The notes under the pieces: model-generated
Told to the model about the DNA's origin: nothing
The model's input: the letters and a program-made list of their open reading frames with translations, nothing else
Database searches by the model: none
Source: Paenibacillus sp. MZ04-78.2
GTDB taxonomy: Bacteria > Bacillota > Bacilli > Paenibacillales > NBRC-103111
Direction of reading: 5' to 3'
Length of the DNA stretch: 64,000 nt
Assembly: GCF_024213375.1 (NCBI RefSeq)
Contig: NZ_JANAVJ010000001.1
Span: 248,001 to 312,000 of the forward strand
Program-made: the position numbers and the translations under genes
In this document: one piece after another, positions 37,966 through 45,832 of the stretch
Layout of the letters: every line of letters begins with the position of its first letter
Position numbering within the stretch: the first letter of the stretch is position 1

Positions 37966-39915
37966 TCACTGCGCCTGCGGTTTGCCGCTTTCCGGCGGGC
38001 TCGAATCGGACAAGTAAATCCGGATCGTCGAGCCTTGCTCCACCCGGGTCCCGGCTTTCGGCATCTGGCTGATCACGGTGCCGCCCGCGCCGGATTTTGC
38101 CAGTTGAAAGTTCATGTTCATACTTTCGTAAATCTCCGTGATGCTCATGCCTACTAGATTCGGCACTTCCACGATTTTCGTATCGCCATACACATATTTG
38201 CGGTCCATTTGATCTTTGCGCGGCGCAACCTTCATATAACGAAGCGTGTCCTCCATAATTCCCTTGACAAGCGGAGCGGCGACCAATCCGCCAAACTGGA
38301 TGCCCTGGGGATTGTCGACCGCGGCGTACACGACGACTTTTGGATCGTCGGCCGGAGCAAATCCGATAAATGAGACGATGTGCTCGCTCGCGGAATAGCG
38401 TCCGTTCACGACCTTCTGCGCCGTTCCGGTCTTTCCTCCTACCCGATAGCCGTCAACGAACGCATTGCGTCCGGTTCCGTTCGCCACAACGCTCTCGAGT
38501 GTCTCCCGCACCTGCTTGGAGGTCGCTTCGGAGATCACCTGGCGCACAATCTCCGGCTTCATCTCCTCGACTAGCGCTCCGGTGTCCGGATTATACCAAG
38601 CCTTCGCCACATGCGGCTTAAACAGCTTGCCGCCGTTCACGGCTGCGGATACGGCCGTAATTTGCTGAATCGGCGTGACGGAGACCCCTTGCCCGAACGA
38701 GGTGGTGGCCAGTTCGACCGGACCGACCCGCGACGGCTTGAACATAATTCCGTTCTCTTCACCGCCAAGATCGATCCCCGTTTTTTTACCGAACCCGAAG
38801 TTATAAATATACTCGAAAAGCTTCTCTTTGCCAAGTCTTTGGCCCATCACCACGAAGCCCGGGTTGCAGGAATTTTCCACCACCTGCTGGAACGTTTCGC
38901 TGCCATGCCCGCCTCGCTTCCAACACCGCAGCCGGGCGCCAGCCACCTCAATCGCCCCCGGATCGAAAAACCCTTCCGTCAAGCTAACCTTTTTCTCCTC
39001 TAACGCTGCCGCAAGCGTAATAATCTTGAAGGTGGAGCCCGGTTCGTAGGTCATCCAAATCGGCAAATTCCGGTTGTAATTCTCCACCGGATACGCCTTA
39101 TAGTTGCCCGGCTCGTAGCCCGGCCTCGACCCCATCGCCAAAATCTCTCCGTTATTCGGGTCCATGGCAATCGCGATGACATGGTTCGGCTGATATTTGA
39201 GCATCGCCTGATCCAGCTCGCGTTCCATGATCGCTTGAATGTTGCTGTCAATCGTGAGCTGAAGGTTCAGGCCGTCAAGCGGCTTCTTGTACTCGTCGGT
39301 CGATCCGGGCATCGACTTGCCTGCGGCGTCGGCCAAATACGAGATACTGCCGCCTATGCCGGTCAATGTCCGGTTATACTTCAATTCTATGCCCGTCAAT
39401 CCTTGATTATCAATCCCGGTAAAGCCAAGCACGTGCGCTGCCAAACTCCCGAACGGATAATATCTCTTATTATCCTCGGTCACGACGATACCCGGAAGCT
39501 TCATATCGCGGATTTCCCGGGCTTTTTCCTGTGTGATTTTGCGGCCGGCCGGCTTGATATAGGCGCTGGACGCTCGCGTCGTCAGCTGCTTGTAAATTGT
39601 CTCCTGACTTGCGTCCAGCGCTGCCGCCAGTTTGGCCGCCGTTGCCTGGGGATCTTGAACTTGCGCCGGAATGGCCATTACCGTAGGCGAGCTTATGTTG
39701 TAAGCGAGCTGCGCCCCGTTCCGGTCCATGATTTCCCCTCGCTTGGCCGTGACGGGAATGTCGCGACGCCATGAATCTTCCGCTTTATCCGATAGCTCCG
39801 GTCCAAGCCAGATTTGCACATATGCGAGCCGCACCGCCAAGGCCAGAAAAATAGCCGTTCCGACAATCAGCGCGGCGAACAACCGACGGCGAACCGTTAC
39901 GTTCGATGCCTTCAT
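37966..39915 (-). CDS. spoVD: Class B penicillin-binding protein SpoVD
   Basis: SpoVD is a transpeptidase needed for spore cortex and partners SpoVE. One N-terminal membrane segment (LFAALIVGTAIFLALAVRLA) precedes the dimerisation domain with GEIMDRNGAQLAYN near residue 58. The transpeptidase domain has the active serine in YEPGSTFKIITLA near 290, VENSCNPGF near 345 and KTGTAQKV near 490. A single PASTA domain closes the protein (VEVPNLVGMSITEIYESMN). With 649 residues and a single PASTA it resembles SpoVD rather than PbpB. It lies directly between pbpB and murE, as in Bacillus. Confidence 0.94.
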   Translation of the reverse strand: MKASNVTVRRRLFAALIVGTAIFLALAVRLAYVQIWLGPELSDKAEDSWRRDIPVTAKRGEIMDRNGAQLAYNISSPTVMAIPAQVQDPQATAAKLAAALDASQETIYKQLTTRASSAYIKPAGRKITQEKAREIRDMKLPGIVVTEDNKRYYPFGSLAAHVLGFTGIDNQGLTGIELKYNRTLTGIGGSISYLADAAGKSMPGSTDEYKKPLDGLNLQLTIDSNIQAIMERELDQAMLKYQPNHVIAIAMDPNNGEILAMGSRPGYEPGNYKAYPVENYNRNLPIWMTYEPGSTFKIITLAAALEEKKVSLTEGFFDPGAIEVAGARLRCWKRGGHGSETFQQVVENSCNPGFVVMGQRLGKEKLFEYIYNFGFGKKTGIDLGGEENGIMFKPSRVGPVELATTSFGQGVSVTPIQQITAVSAAVNGGKLFKPHVAKAWYNPDTGALVEEMKPEIVRQVISEATSKQVRETLESVVANGTGRNAFVDGYRVGGKTGTAQKVVNGRYSASEHIVSFIGFAPADDPKVVVYAAVDNPQGIQFGGLVAAPLVKGIMEDTLRYMKVAPRKDQMDRKYVYGDTKIVEVPNLVGMSITEIYESMNMNFQLAKSGAGGTVISQMPKAGTRVEQGSTIRIYLSDSSPPESGKPQAQ

Positions 39916-39990
39916 GCCCGCTCCTTCCCCTTCCTGAAAGAGAATCGTTTCATATCATCCCTATTCAGGACAACCAGGGGTTAGAACAAG

Positions 39991-42408
39991 CTATGGCTGC
40001 GGCGATGCCGTTTTTTTAGACCCGCCGTCGGCGTTTTGCTTGACGGAATCGGCATTCTTCTTGTCGGCGCCCGACTTTACGGTGTCGCTCGTAGTCTTGG
40101 CCGAAGGTGAATCCTTCTTCACCGTTTGATCGGATTTGCCCGATTTATCCGATTTGCCCGATTTATCCGACTTGTCGGATTTGTCCGTCTTGCTCGCCAC
40201 CGGATCTTCCAGCAGCTCCTTATATGATTTCAACTGCAGCGTGAGCACCCGCGATTCGCCGGAGCCTTCCAGCGCCTGATCCGACACATACCCTTCGCCG
40301 GTCGATTGGCATCGTACCTTGAGGAAGGAGCATACCTCCAGCGCATCGCGAAGCGATTTCCCGGACAAGTTAGGTACCGGAACATCCTCGCCTTCCTGCA
40401 TCAATACATACATTCGCTGCGCCCCGCCGCTTTCGGTACCTGGCAGCGGAGATTGGGCGATGACCTTCGGCCCTTGACCGATCGGCTCGACGGAAATGCC
40501 GAGCTTATTCATGGCCGCTTTGGCTTCGTCCAACGACTGATCGGTCAGATCCGGGGTCTTGCCTTGCGACGCTTTCTCCGTCGGCTGGGAGGTCTGCTCC
40601 CGGGTTACGCTCGGCGCAATGCCCATCTTCCGCAGCGATTGCGATACGATCTCTTTGAAGGCCGGAGCCGTTACATCTCCCCCAAGATGATAGTTGCCTC
40701 CGAGATCGGGATCATCCGCCATAATCGCAACCAGAATCTTCGGGTCCTCGAGAGGCGCGTAGCCGATGAACGAAACCATCCATCGGCCTTCCGCATACCC
40801 TACGTGGCCGGGAAGAACGAAGTTCGCCGTACCTGTCTTGCCAGCCACACGATAGCCTTCGATATAGGCCCTCCGGCCAGTTCCGATTTGCTGGTCGGAC
40901 ACAACCTGCTCCAAGTATTCGCCAACCTGCTTGGCCGTCTCCGGCGACACGACATCGCGGATAACCTTGGGGTCGTACTTCTCGACGACTTCGCCCGTTT
41001 CCGGGTTCGTGATTTGCTTAATGACATGCGGCCACATGAGCTTGCCGCCATTCGCAATGGCAGCATATGCCGCCGTTTGTTGGATCATGGTGGTTGTTAG
41101 CCCTTGTCCATATGTCGCTGTAGCATACTCAGGGGCGTATTGCATTTTAACCCGTCCCGCCACTTCTCCGGAAATGTCGATGCCCGTTTTCGCCCCGAAT
41201 CCAAATTTGTCGATATATTGCCGCAGCTTGTCCGTTCCCAACTTCTCAAGTCCCAGCTTCACGAAAGCCACGTTACTCGAACGCTTCAACCCTTCGAGGT
41301 ATGAAATTTTGCCCCAACCCACGCGGTTATGGTCATGGAGTTCACGGTCAGCGACAATGATTCTGCCGGACTGGTACGTGTCTCCCGGAAAAAACATGCC
41401 TTCCTCTATCGACGCTGCCAGAGTGACAAGCTTGAAGGTCGAGCCCGGCTCATATTGCGAGGCGACGGCGTGATTGAGGAAATCGGATTGATTTTTCGTT
41501 TCGCCATACTTGTTAGGATTGAATGTCGGCATATTCGCAATTCCGAGAATTTCCATTGTCTTCGGATCGACCGCAATCGCGGTAAGGCTTTTCGGACGCC
41601 ATTTATCGTACGTCTTCTGCAGCGCACTTTCGATGTAAAACTGAATATTTTTATCGATCGTAAGTTGCACGTTGCTGCCGTCCACCGCCGGCTGATATCG
41701 GCTTTTCGAACCCGTCAATTCAACGCCATAGCGGTCTTTCTCGTAATTCAGAAAACCGGGAACGCCTTTCAAATAGTTGTCTAGCTGCGCTTCGATCCCC
41801 ATCACCGGCTTGCCTTCCTTGTTGTTATAGCCGATCAGATGGGCAGCAAGCTGGCCCGCAGGGTAAAATCTCTTGGTCTCGCGTAGAAGTACAATGCCGA
41901 CCGCCTTTGCTTGTTCCTTTTCCGACAGCTTCAATTGCAGATCTTTAACCAATTGATTGATTTTATCGGCCTTCTCCGAGTCGATCTTCCAGCCTTCGTT
42001 GCGGATTTCGATCTGTTCCGTCGGCTTCCATTCCCGCTTGGTTTCCAAACGCTTGCGTATCTTGTCTTCCAGCGCCGCGACGTTCGACGGATCGCCGGGG
42101 GTCGACAAAATGGCCGCCAGGCCTTTTACAACTTCTTCCTGATTATTGTTATCTTTGATCGTCCGTGGAACCAGAGCCAACGTAAATGCCGGGGAATCTT
42201 CCGCAAGCACCTTACCGTTCCGGTCCAAAATGCTGCCGCGGACCTGCTGAATGACCTTTTCTTTTGACCAATGTTTTTCTTTAACCTCTGTGACCAGTCT
42301 GGCGCCATCGACGACTTGTACCCAATAGATGCGGGTGATCAGAACAACAAAAAGGAGGGTGAATCCCCCTCCGATGATTAACGAACGTAATTTTACCTTT
42401 TTTGTCAT
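39991..42408 (-). CDS. pbpB: Septal class B penicillin-binding protein PbpB (FtsI/PBP2B type)
   Basis: This is the division transpeptidase. A short cytoplasmic tail and one membrane segment (LIIGGGFTLLFVVLITRIYW) precede RGSILDRNGKVLAED near residue 58. The active serine is in YEPGSTFKLVTLA near 315, with KRSSNVAFV near 370 and KTGTANFV near 510. Two PASTA domains follow (about 615-735: PDLTDQSLDEAKAAMNKLG, then VPVPNLSGKSLRDALEV). The last 60 residues are an unusual Lys/Asp/Ser-rich tail with repeated KSDKSGKSD, making 805 residues, longer than the Bacillus protein (about 715). It lies between ftsL and spoVD. Confidence 0.94.
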   Translation of the reverse strand: MTKKVKLRSLIIGGGFTLLFVVLITRIYWVQVVDGARLVTEVKEKHWSKEKVIQQVRGSILDRNGKVLAEDSPAFTLALVPRTIKDNNNQEEVVKGLAAILSTPGDPSNVAALEDKIRKRLETKREWKPTEQIEIRNEGWKIDSEKADKINQLVKDLQLKLSEKEQAKAVGIVLLRETKRFYPAGQLAAHLIGYNNKEGKPVMGIEAQLDNYLKGVPGFLNYEKDRYGVELTGSKSRYQPAVDGSNVQLTIDKNIQFYIESALQKTYDKWRPKSLTAIAVDPKTMEILGIANMPTFNPNKYGETKNQSDFLNHAVASQYEPGSTFKLVTLAASIEEGMFFPGDTYQSGRIIVADRELHDHNRVGWGKISYLEGLKRSSNVAFVKLGLEKLGTDKLRQYIDKFGFGAKTGIDISGEVAGRVKMQYAPEYATATYGQGLTTTMIQQTAAYAAIANGGKLMWPHVIKQITNPETGEVVEKYDPKVIRDVVSPETAKQVGEYLEQVVSDQQIGTGRRAYIEGYRVAGKTGTANFVLPGHVGYAEGRWMVSFIGYAPLEDPKILVAIMADDPDLGGNYHLGGDVTAPAFKEIVSQSLRKMGIAPSVTREQTSQPTEKASQGKTPDLTDQSLDEAKAAMNKLGISVEPIGQGPKVIAQSPLPGTESGGAQRMYVLMQEGEDVPVPNLSGKSLRDALEVCSFLKVRCQSTGEGYVSDQALEGSGESRVLTLQLKSYKELLEDPVASKTDKSDKSDKSGKSDKSGKSDQTVKKDSPSAKTTSDTVKSGADKKNADSVKQNADGGSKKTASPQP
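40125..40200 (-). repeat. Short tandem repeats encoding the PbpB tail
   Basis: Units of about nine bases, of the form GATTTGTCC/GATTTGCCC on the plus strand, repeat through this stretch and encode alternating KSD, KSG and KSDQ steps at the C-terminus of PbpB. Such units could expand or contract by slippage. Confidence 0.75.
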
Positions 42409-42437
42409 CGTATATCCTCCCTATTCCAACGGACAGA

Positions 42438-42887
42438 TCAGGGTCGATCCTTTGTTTTTTTGGACGCGCCTCCACCGGCCGATGGCGTTTTGGAAGCGAC
42501 GCTTTGCCCCGAAGACCTGGTTGATCCTTGGGGCTTCGTCAGATTCGGATCGGCTACGCTGAAGCCGCGGCTGCGTGCTTCTTCCTCAAGCCGTTGATTA
42601 TCGGAGAGCGCGTCCACCTTTTGCTTGAGAACACTGTTCTCCGCTTCGAGTTGGGCAATTTTCTGCTCAACGTTTTTAATGCTCGAGCTCATCTCGTAAA
42701 TTTGCGCGTAACGCCAGATGATCACACCTGCAACGACGACGCAGACGGCAACCGTAAACAAATAGAGCAGCTTTTCTTGCACCGGCAATGATTTGTTCCG
42801 GTAGACGATCTTTTTCCTTTCCTTGACTTTGGCTTTGTTCTCGGTCCGCTGTTCAACTGCTAAATTTCCTTGAATATACGCCGGCAA
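42438..42887 (-). CDS. ftsL: Cell division protein FtsL
   Basis: FtsL is a bitopic septal protein that controls divisome assembly with DivIB and PbpB. A basic N-terminus (KAKVKERKKIVYRN) leads to one membrane segment (LYLFTVAVCVVVAGVIIWRY) and a leucine-zipper-like coil with KNVEQKIAQLEAENSVLKQK near residue 83. The C-terminal 40 residues are basic, Ser/Gly-rich and probably disordered (SVASKTPSAGGGASKKTKDR). Translation appears to start at TTG after GAGGGGGAAAAGCATC. The 149 residues exceed the 117 of Bacillus because of the tail. It is between rsmH and pbpB. Confidence 0.9.
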   Translation of the reverse strand: MPAYIQGNLAVEQRTENKAKVKERKKIVYRNKSLPVQEKLLYLFTVAVCVVVAGVIIWRYAQIYEMSSSIKNVEQKIAQLEAENSVLKQKVDALSDNQRLEEEARSRGFSVADPNLTKPQGSTRSSGQSVASKTPSAGGGASKKTKDRP

Positions 42888-42901
42888 GATGCTTTTCCCC
42901 C

Positions 42902-43858
42902 TCAGTTCATCAGTTTTTCCGCGATTCTCAGCTTGGCCGAGCGGGCCCGCGGATTCGCCTCGAGCTCTTCCGTCCCGGCTTCGATCGGCTTGCGGTTCAC
43001 CAGTTTAACGATACCGGCAGATCCGCACACGCATATCGGAAAGTCGGGCGGACACGTGCACTTGGCCACATATTTGGCAAACGTTTGTTTACATATCCGG
43101 TCTTCAAGGGAATGAAAGGTAATCACCGCAGCCCGTCCTCCCGGGGCCAGGCAGCGGATGGTTTGCTCCAGCGCGTCCCCGAAGGCGCCAAGTTCGTCGT
43201 TTACGGCGATCCGCAGCGCCTGAAAGCTGCGCTTGGCCGGATGCGGTCCGGTACGCCTTGCCGCTGCGGGAATCGATTCCTTGATCAGTTCGACAAGTTG
43301 ACCCGTCGTTTCGATCGGAGCCTCGGCGCGAGCGGAGGCAATTGTCGCTGCGATGCGACGCGAAAACTTTTCCTCTCCGTACTCGAATAATATTTTTGCA
43401 ATCTCCTGTTCCGGCCAATCGTTGACGATGTCTTTCGCCGTCAGCGGAGCCGTTTGATCCATCCGCATGTCCAACTCCGCGTCATGATTGTAGCTGAAGC
43501 CGCGGTCTGCCTCGTCGAGCTGCGGGGACGACACGCCCAAATCGAACAAAATTCCGTCCACCTGCGGACGGCCGTCTCTCAAAGCGCGCGGCACTTGGGC
43601 AAGCTCGCGCTCCAAATAGCGAAAGTTGCTGCGGATCAGCTTCACCCGGTCCATAACCGGAGCGAGCCGCTCCCTGGCATTGGCAAGCGCCGCGTCGTCT
43701 TGATCGAAGGCGATAAGCAAGCCCTCCGGTCCGAGGCGTGAAGCGATCTCGAAGCTATGCCCCGCTCCGCCAAGCGTACAATCGACATAGACGCCGTCCG
43801 GTTGTATATGTAATCCTTCCACTGCTTCCTGCTTAAGTACGGTCACATGATGAAACAT
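42902..43858 (-). CDS. rsmH: 16S rRNA (cytosine-1402 N4) methyltransferase
   Basis: RsmH methylates C1402 in the decoding centre of 16S rRNA using S-adenosylmethionine. [18 protein letters not shown] starts the protein, and the SAM-binding [20 protein letters not shown] is near residue 25. [20 protein letters not shown] near 105 is the substrate region. The ATG at 43858 has GGAGGAGCAGCGGG upstream and gives 318 residues; a longer frame exists but adds 55 unrelated residues. It follows mraZ by 34 bp. Confidence 0.95.
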   Translation of the reverse strand: MFHHVTVLKQEAVEGLHIQPDGVYVDCTLGGAGHSFEIASRLGPEGLLIAFDQDDAALANARERLAPVMDRVKLIRSNFRYLERELAQVPRALRDGRPQVDGILFDLGVSSPQLDEADRGFSYNHDAELDMRMDQTAPLTAKDIVNDWPEQEIAKILFEYGEEKFSRRIAATIASARAEAPIETTGQLVELIKESIPAAARRTGPHPAKRSFQALRIAVNDELGAFGDALEQTIRCLAPGGRAAVITFHSLEDRICKQTFAKYVAKCTCPPDFPICVCGSAGIVKLVNRKPIEAGTEELEANPRARSAKLRIAEKLMN

Positions 43859-43892
43859 CCCGCTGCTCCTCCTACGCCGGCTTTTCCCGGGG

Positions 43893-44324
43893 TTATAGAT
43901 CAAAGTTAAAATCGACCAGTTTCTCCGCAATTTCGGCGAACGATTCCTCCGATTGCTGGAAGTAGTTTTCCCAGATCGACTTGCTCCAAATCTCCACCCG
44001 ATTGGAAACGCCGATAACGACACAATCTTTCTCCAGCTTAGCGTGCTCGATCAGATTGTTCGGCAGGTTGATCCTGCCCTGCTTGTCCAGCTCGCATTCG
44101 GTGGCGCCGGAGAAAAAGAACCGGGTAAAGGCGCGCGCGTCAGATTTCATGAGCGGCAGCGCTTTGAGCTTCTGCTCCAGCACCGCCCACTCGTTCATGG
44201 GATAAACGAATAAACATTGGTCCAGGCCGCGAGTGACGATGAATGATGTTCCCAGGGCTTCGCGAAACTTGGCCGGCACGATCATCCGGCCTTTTTCGTC
44301 AACGGTATGTTGATACTCCCCCAT
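43893..44324 (-). CDS. mraZ: Transcriptional regulator MraZ
   Basis: MraZ is an AbrB-fold ring-forming DNA-binding protein that represses its own dcw operon. The duplicated DxxxR motif is visible as [18 protein letters not shown] at residues 7-24 and [19 protein letters not shown] near 85. The 143 residues are typical. I chose the ATG giving [13 protein letters not shown]; an upstream GTG would add 17 residues. The promoter carries four direct repeats of the type MraZ binds, immediately upstream. Confidence 0.95.
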   Translation of the reverse strand: MGEYQHTVDEKGRMIVPAKFREALGTSFIVTRGLDQCLFVYPMNEWAVLEQKLKALPLMKSDARAFTRFFFSGATECELDKQGRINLPNNLIEHAKLEKDCVVIGVSNRVEIWSKSIWENYFQQSEESFAEIAEKLVDFNFDL

Positions 44325-44341
44325 GAACACCACTCGCCACC

Positions 44342-44382
44342 CCCTTTCCCACCACTTTACCCCACTTTCCACCACTTGTATA
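44342..44382 (-). promoter_or_regulatory. MraZ-binding direct repeats and mraZ promoter region
   Basis: On the minus strand four units (AAGTGGTGG, AAAGTGGGG, AAAGTGGTG, AAAGGGGGT) recur at exact 10 bp steps, one helical turn apart, at 44372-44377, 44362-44368, 44352-44358 and 44342-44347. MraZ is known to bind such in-phase AAAGTG-type repeats before mraZ. A candidate -10 TATACA (44377-44382) overlaps the first repeat, so binding would block RNA polymerase. Confidence 0.82.
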
Positions 44383-44402
44383 GTTATGATTCGTCACGCT
44401 AG

Positions 44403-44448
44403 CCAAAAATCCTGCTTCGTCCCTGGACGACCGCAGGATTTTTTTCGG
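44403..44448. terminator. Bidirectional hairpin upstream of mraZ
   Basis: AAAATCCTGC and GCAGGATTTTTTT flank TTCGTCC-CT-GGACGA. It has A/T runs on both sides and would insulate mraZ from ahcY read-through. Confidence 0.75.
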
Positions 44449-44476
44449 TTACTCTGTTTTGTCCCGGGGCTAAAAA

Positions 44477-44514
44477 AATCTCCCTTTGACGCTTCTGCAT
44501 CAAAGGGAGATTCG
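44477..44514 (-). terminator. ahcY terminator
   Basis: Perfect 13 bp arms AATCTCCCTTTGA and TCAAAGGGAGATT with a 10-base loop are followed on the minus strand by T7. It begins 16 bases after the ahcY stop. Confidence 0.9.
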
Positions 44515-44529
44515 ATAGCCGGATGCGGA

Positions 44530-45795
44530 TTAATGCTCCGCCCAGCTGTCCAAGTATGCTTTTTGCTCTTCGGTCAGCGTGTCGATACCGATGCCGAGCG
44601 AATCCAGCTTGAAGCGGGCCACCTGCTCATCCAGCTCGTAAGGCACGTTGACGACCTTCTGGCCGATTTGCTTGTAATTCTCGTTCACATACTTCAAGGA
44701 CATTGCCTGAAGCGCGAACGTCATGTCCATGATTTCCGCCGGGTGCCCGTCGCCTGCAGCCAGGTTGACAAGGCGTCCCTCAGCCAAAATGTAAAACTTG
44801 CGTCCGTCTTGAAGCGTATACTCCTCGATGTTGCGGCGAACTGTCCGTACGGATACGGCCATGGCCTCCAACTCCGGTTTGTTTACTTCCACGTCGAAGT
44901 GACCGGCGTTGGACAAGATCGCTCCGTCCTTCATGACTTTGTAATGCTCCCCGCGGATGACGTCCCGGTTGCCCGTTACTGTTACAAAGAAATCGCCCAC
45001 CTTGGCCGCTTCGCTCATCGACATGACCGCAAAGCCGTCCATGTAAGCTTCAACCGCTTTAATGGCGTCGATTTCCGTCACGATGACGTTCGCGCCGAGC
45101 CCTTTGGCACGCATCGCCACGCCCTTGCCGCACCAGCCATAGCCGACGACGACGACTGTTTTCCCTGCAACGACGAGGTTCGTTGTCCGGTTGATGCCGT
45201 CCCAAACGGATTGGCCGGTACCGTAACGGTTATCGAACAAATATTTGCTGAAGGCGTCGTTGACCGCAACCATCGGGAATTGAAGCTGACCGTCCTTCTC
45301 CAGCGATTTCAGGCGAAGTATGCCCGTCGTCGTTTCTTCTGCGCCTCCGCGCACGTTTTTGAGCAGGTCTTTGCGCTCGGAGTGGAGAATGGTCACCAGA
45401 TCTCCGCCGTCGTCAATGATCAGATCCGGCTCGGTTTCGAGCGTCTTGATAAACAGCTCCTTGTATTCCTTCGGCTCCGGGTTGTACTTCGCATATACCG
45501 TAATGCCGTCTTCTACCAACGCCGCGCATACATCGTCCTGCGTAGACAGCGGATTGCTGCCGCAAATGGTCACTTCGGCGCCGCCGGCTTGCACTACTTT
45601 GGCCAAATAGGCCGTTTTGGCTTCCAAGTGAAGCGATATGGCAACTTTCAGCCCTTTAAACGGCTGTTCCTTCTCGAATTGCTCGCGGATGCGGTTAAGC
45701 ACCGGCATATGAGCGTTCACCCAATCGATCTTCAAATGTCCTTCCGGCGCGAGCGCAATGTCGCGGATAATGCTGCGGTCGATCGTACTTGCCAT
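44530..45795 (-). CDS. ahcY: Adenosylhomocysteinase
   Basis: This NAD-dependent enzyme splits S-adenosylhomocysteine to homocysteine and adenosine, clearing the inhibitor of methyltransferases such as RsmH in this window. The NAD-binding VVVVGYGWCGKGVAMRAKGL is near residue 215, and AISLHLEAKTAYL near 55 and NDAFSKYLFDNRYGTGQS near 180 are family signatures. The 421-residue form ends in LDSWAEH and lacks the usual C-terminal PxHYRY of the longer eukaryote/proteobacterial type. Bacillus instead uses the Pfs/LuxS route. It lies 37 bp after bshC and is followed by a terminator, so the two form an operon. Confidence 0.95.
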   Translation of the reverse strand: MASTIDRSIIRDIALAPEGHLKIDWVNAHMPVLNRIREQFEKEQPFKGLKVAISLHLEAKTAYLAKVVQAGGAEVTICGSNPLSTQDDVCAALVEDGITVYAKYNPEPKEYKELFIKTLETEPDLIIDDGGDLVTILHSERKDLLKNVRGGAEETTTGILRLKSLEKDGQLQFPMVAVNDAFSKYLFDNRYGTGQSVWDGINRTTNLVVAGKTVVVVGYGWCGKGVAMRAKGLGANVIVTEIDAIKAVEAYMDGFAVMSMSEAAKVGDFFVTVTGNRDVIRGEHYKVMKDGAILSNAGHFDVEVNKPELEAMAVSVRTVRRNIEEYTLQDGRKFYILAEGRLVNLAAGDGHPAEIMDMTFALQAMSLKYVNENYKQIGQKVVNVPYELDEQVARFKLDSLGIGIDTLTEEQKAYLDSWAEH

Positions 45796-45832
45796 CGGTA
45801 ACGTCCTCCTTGGATCATAAATTCGCTACGTA

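Noticed and set aside
40125-40200. Short repeats suggestive of a CRISPR array
   Set aside because: The units are contiguous nine-base codon repeats inside pbpB without spacers.
44323-45801. A 492-codon open frame on plus, antisense to ahcY
   Set aside because: ahcY on minus is unmistakable. The plus frame crosses the mraZ promoter and two terminators and is a codon-bias shadow.
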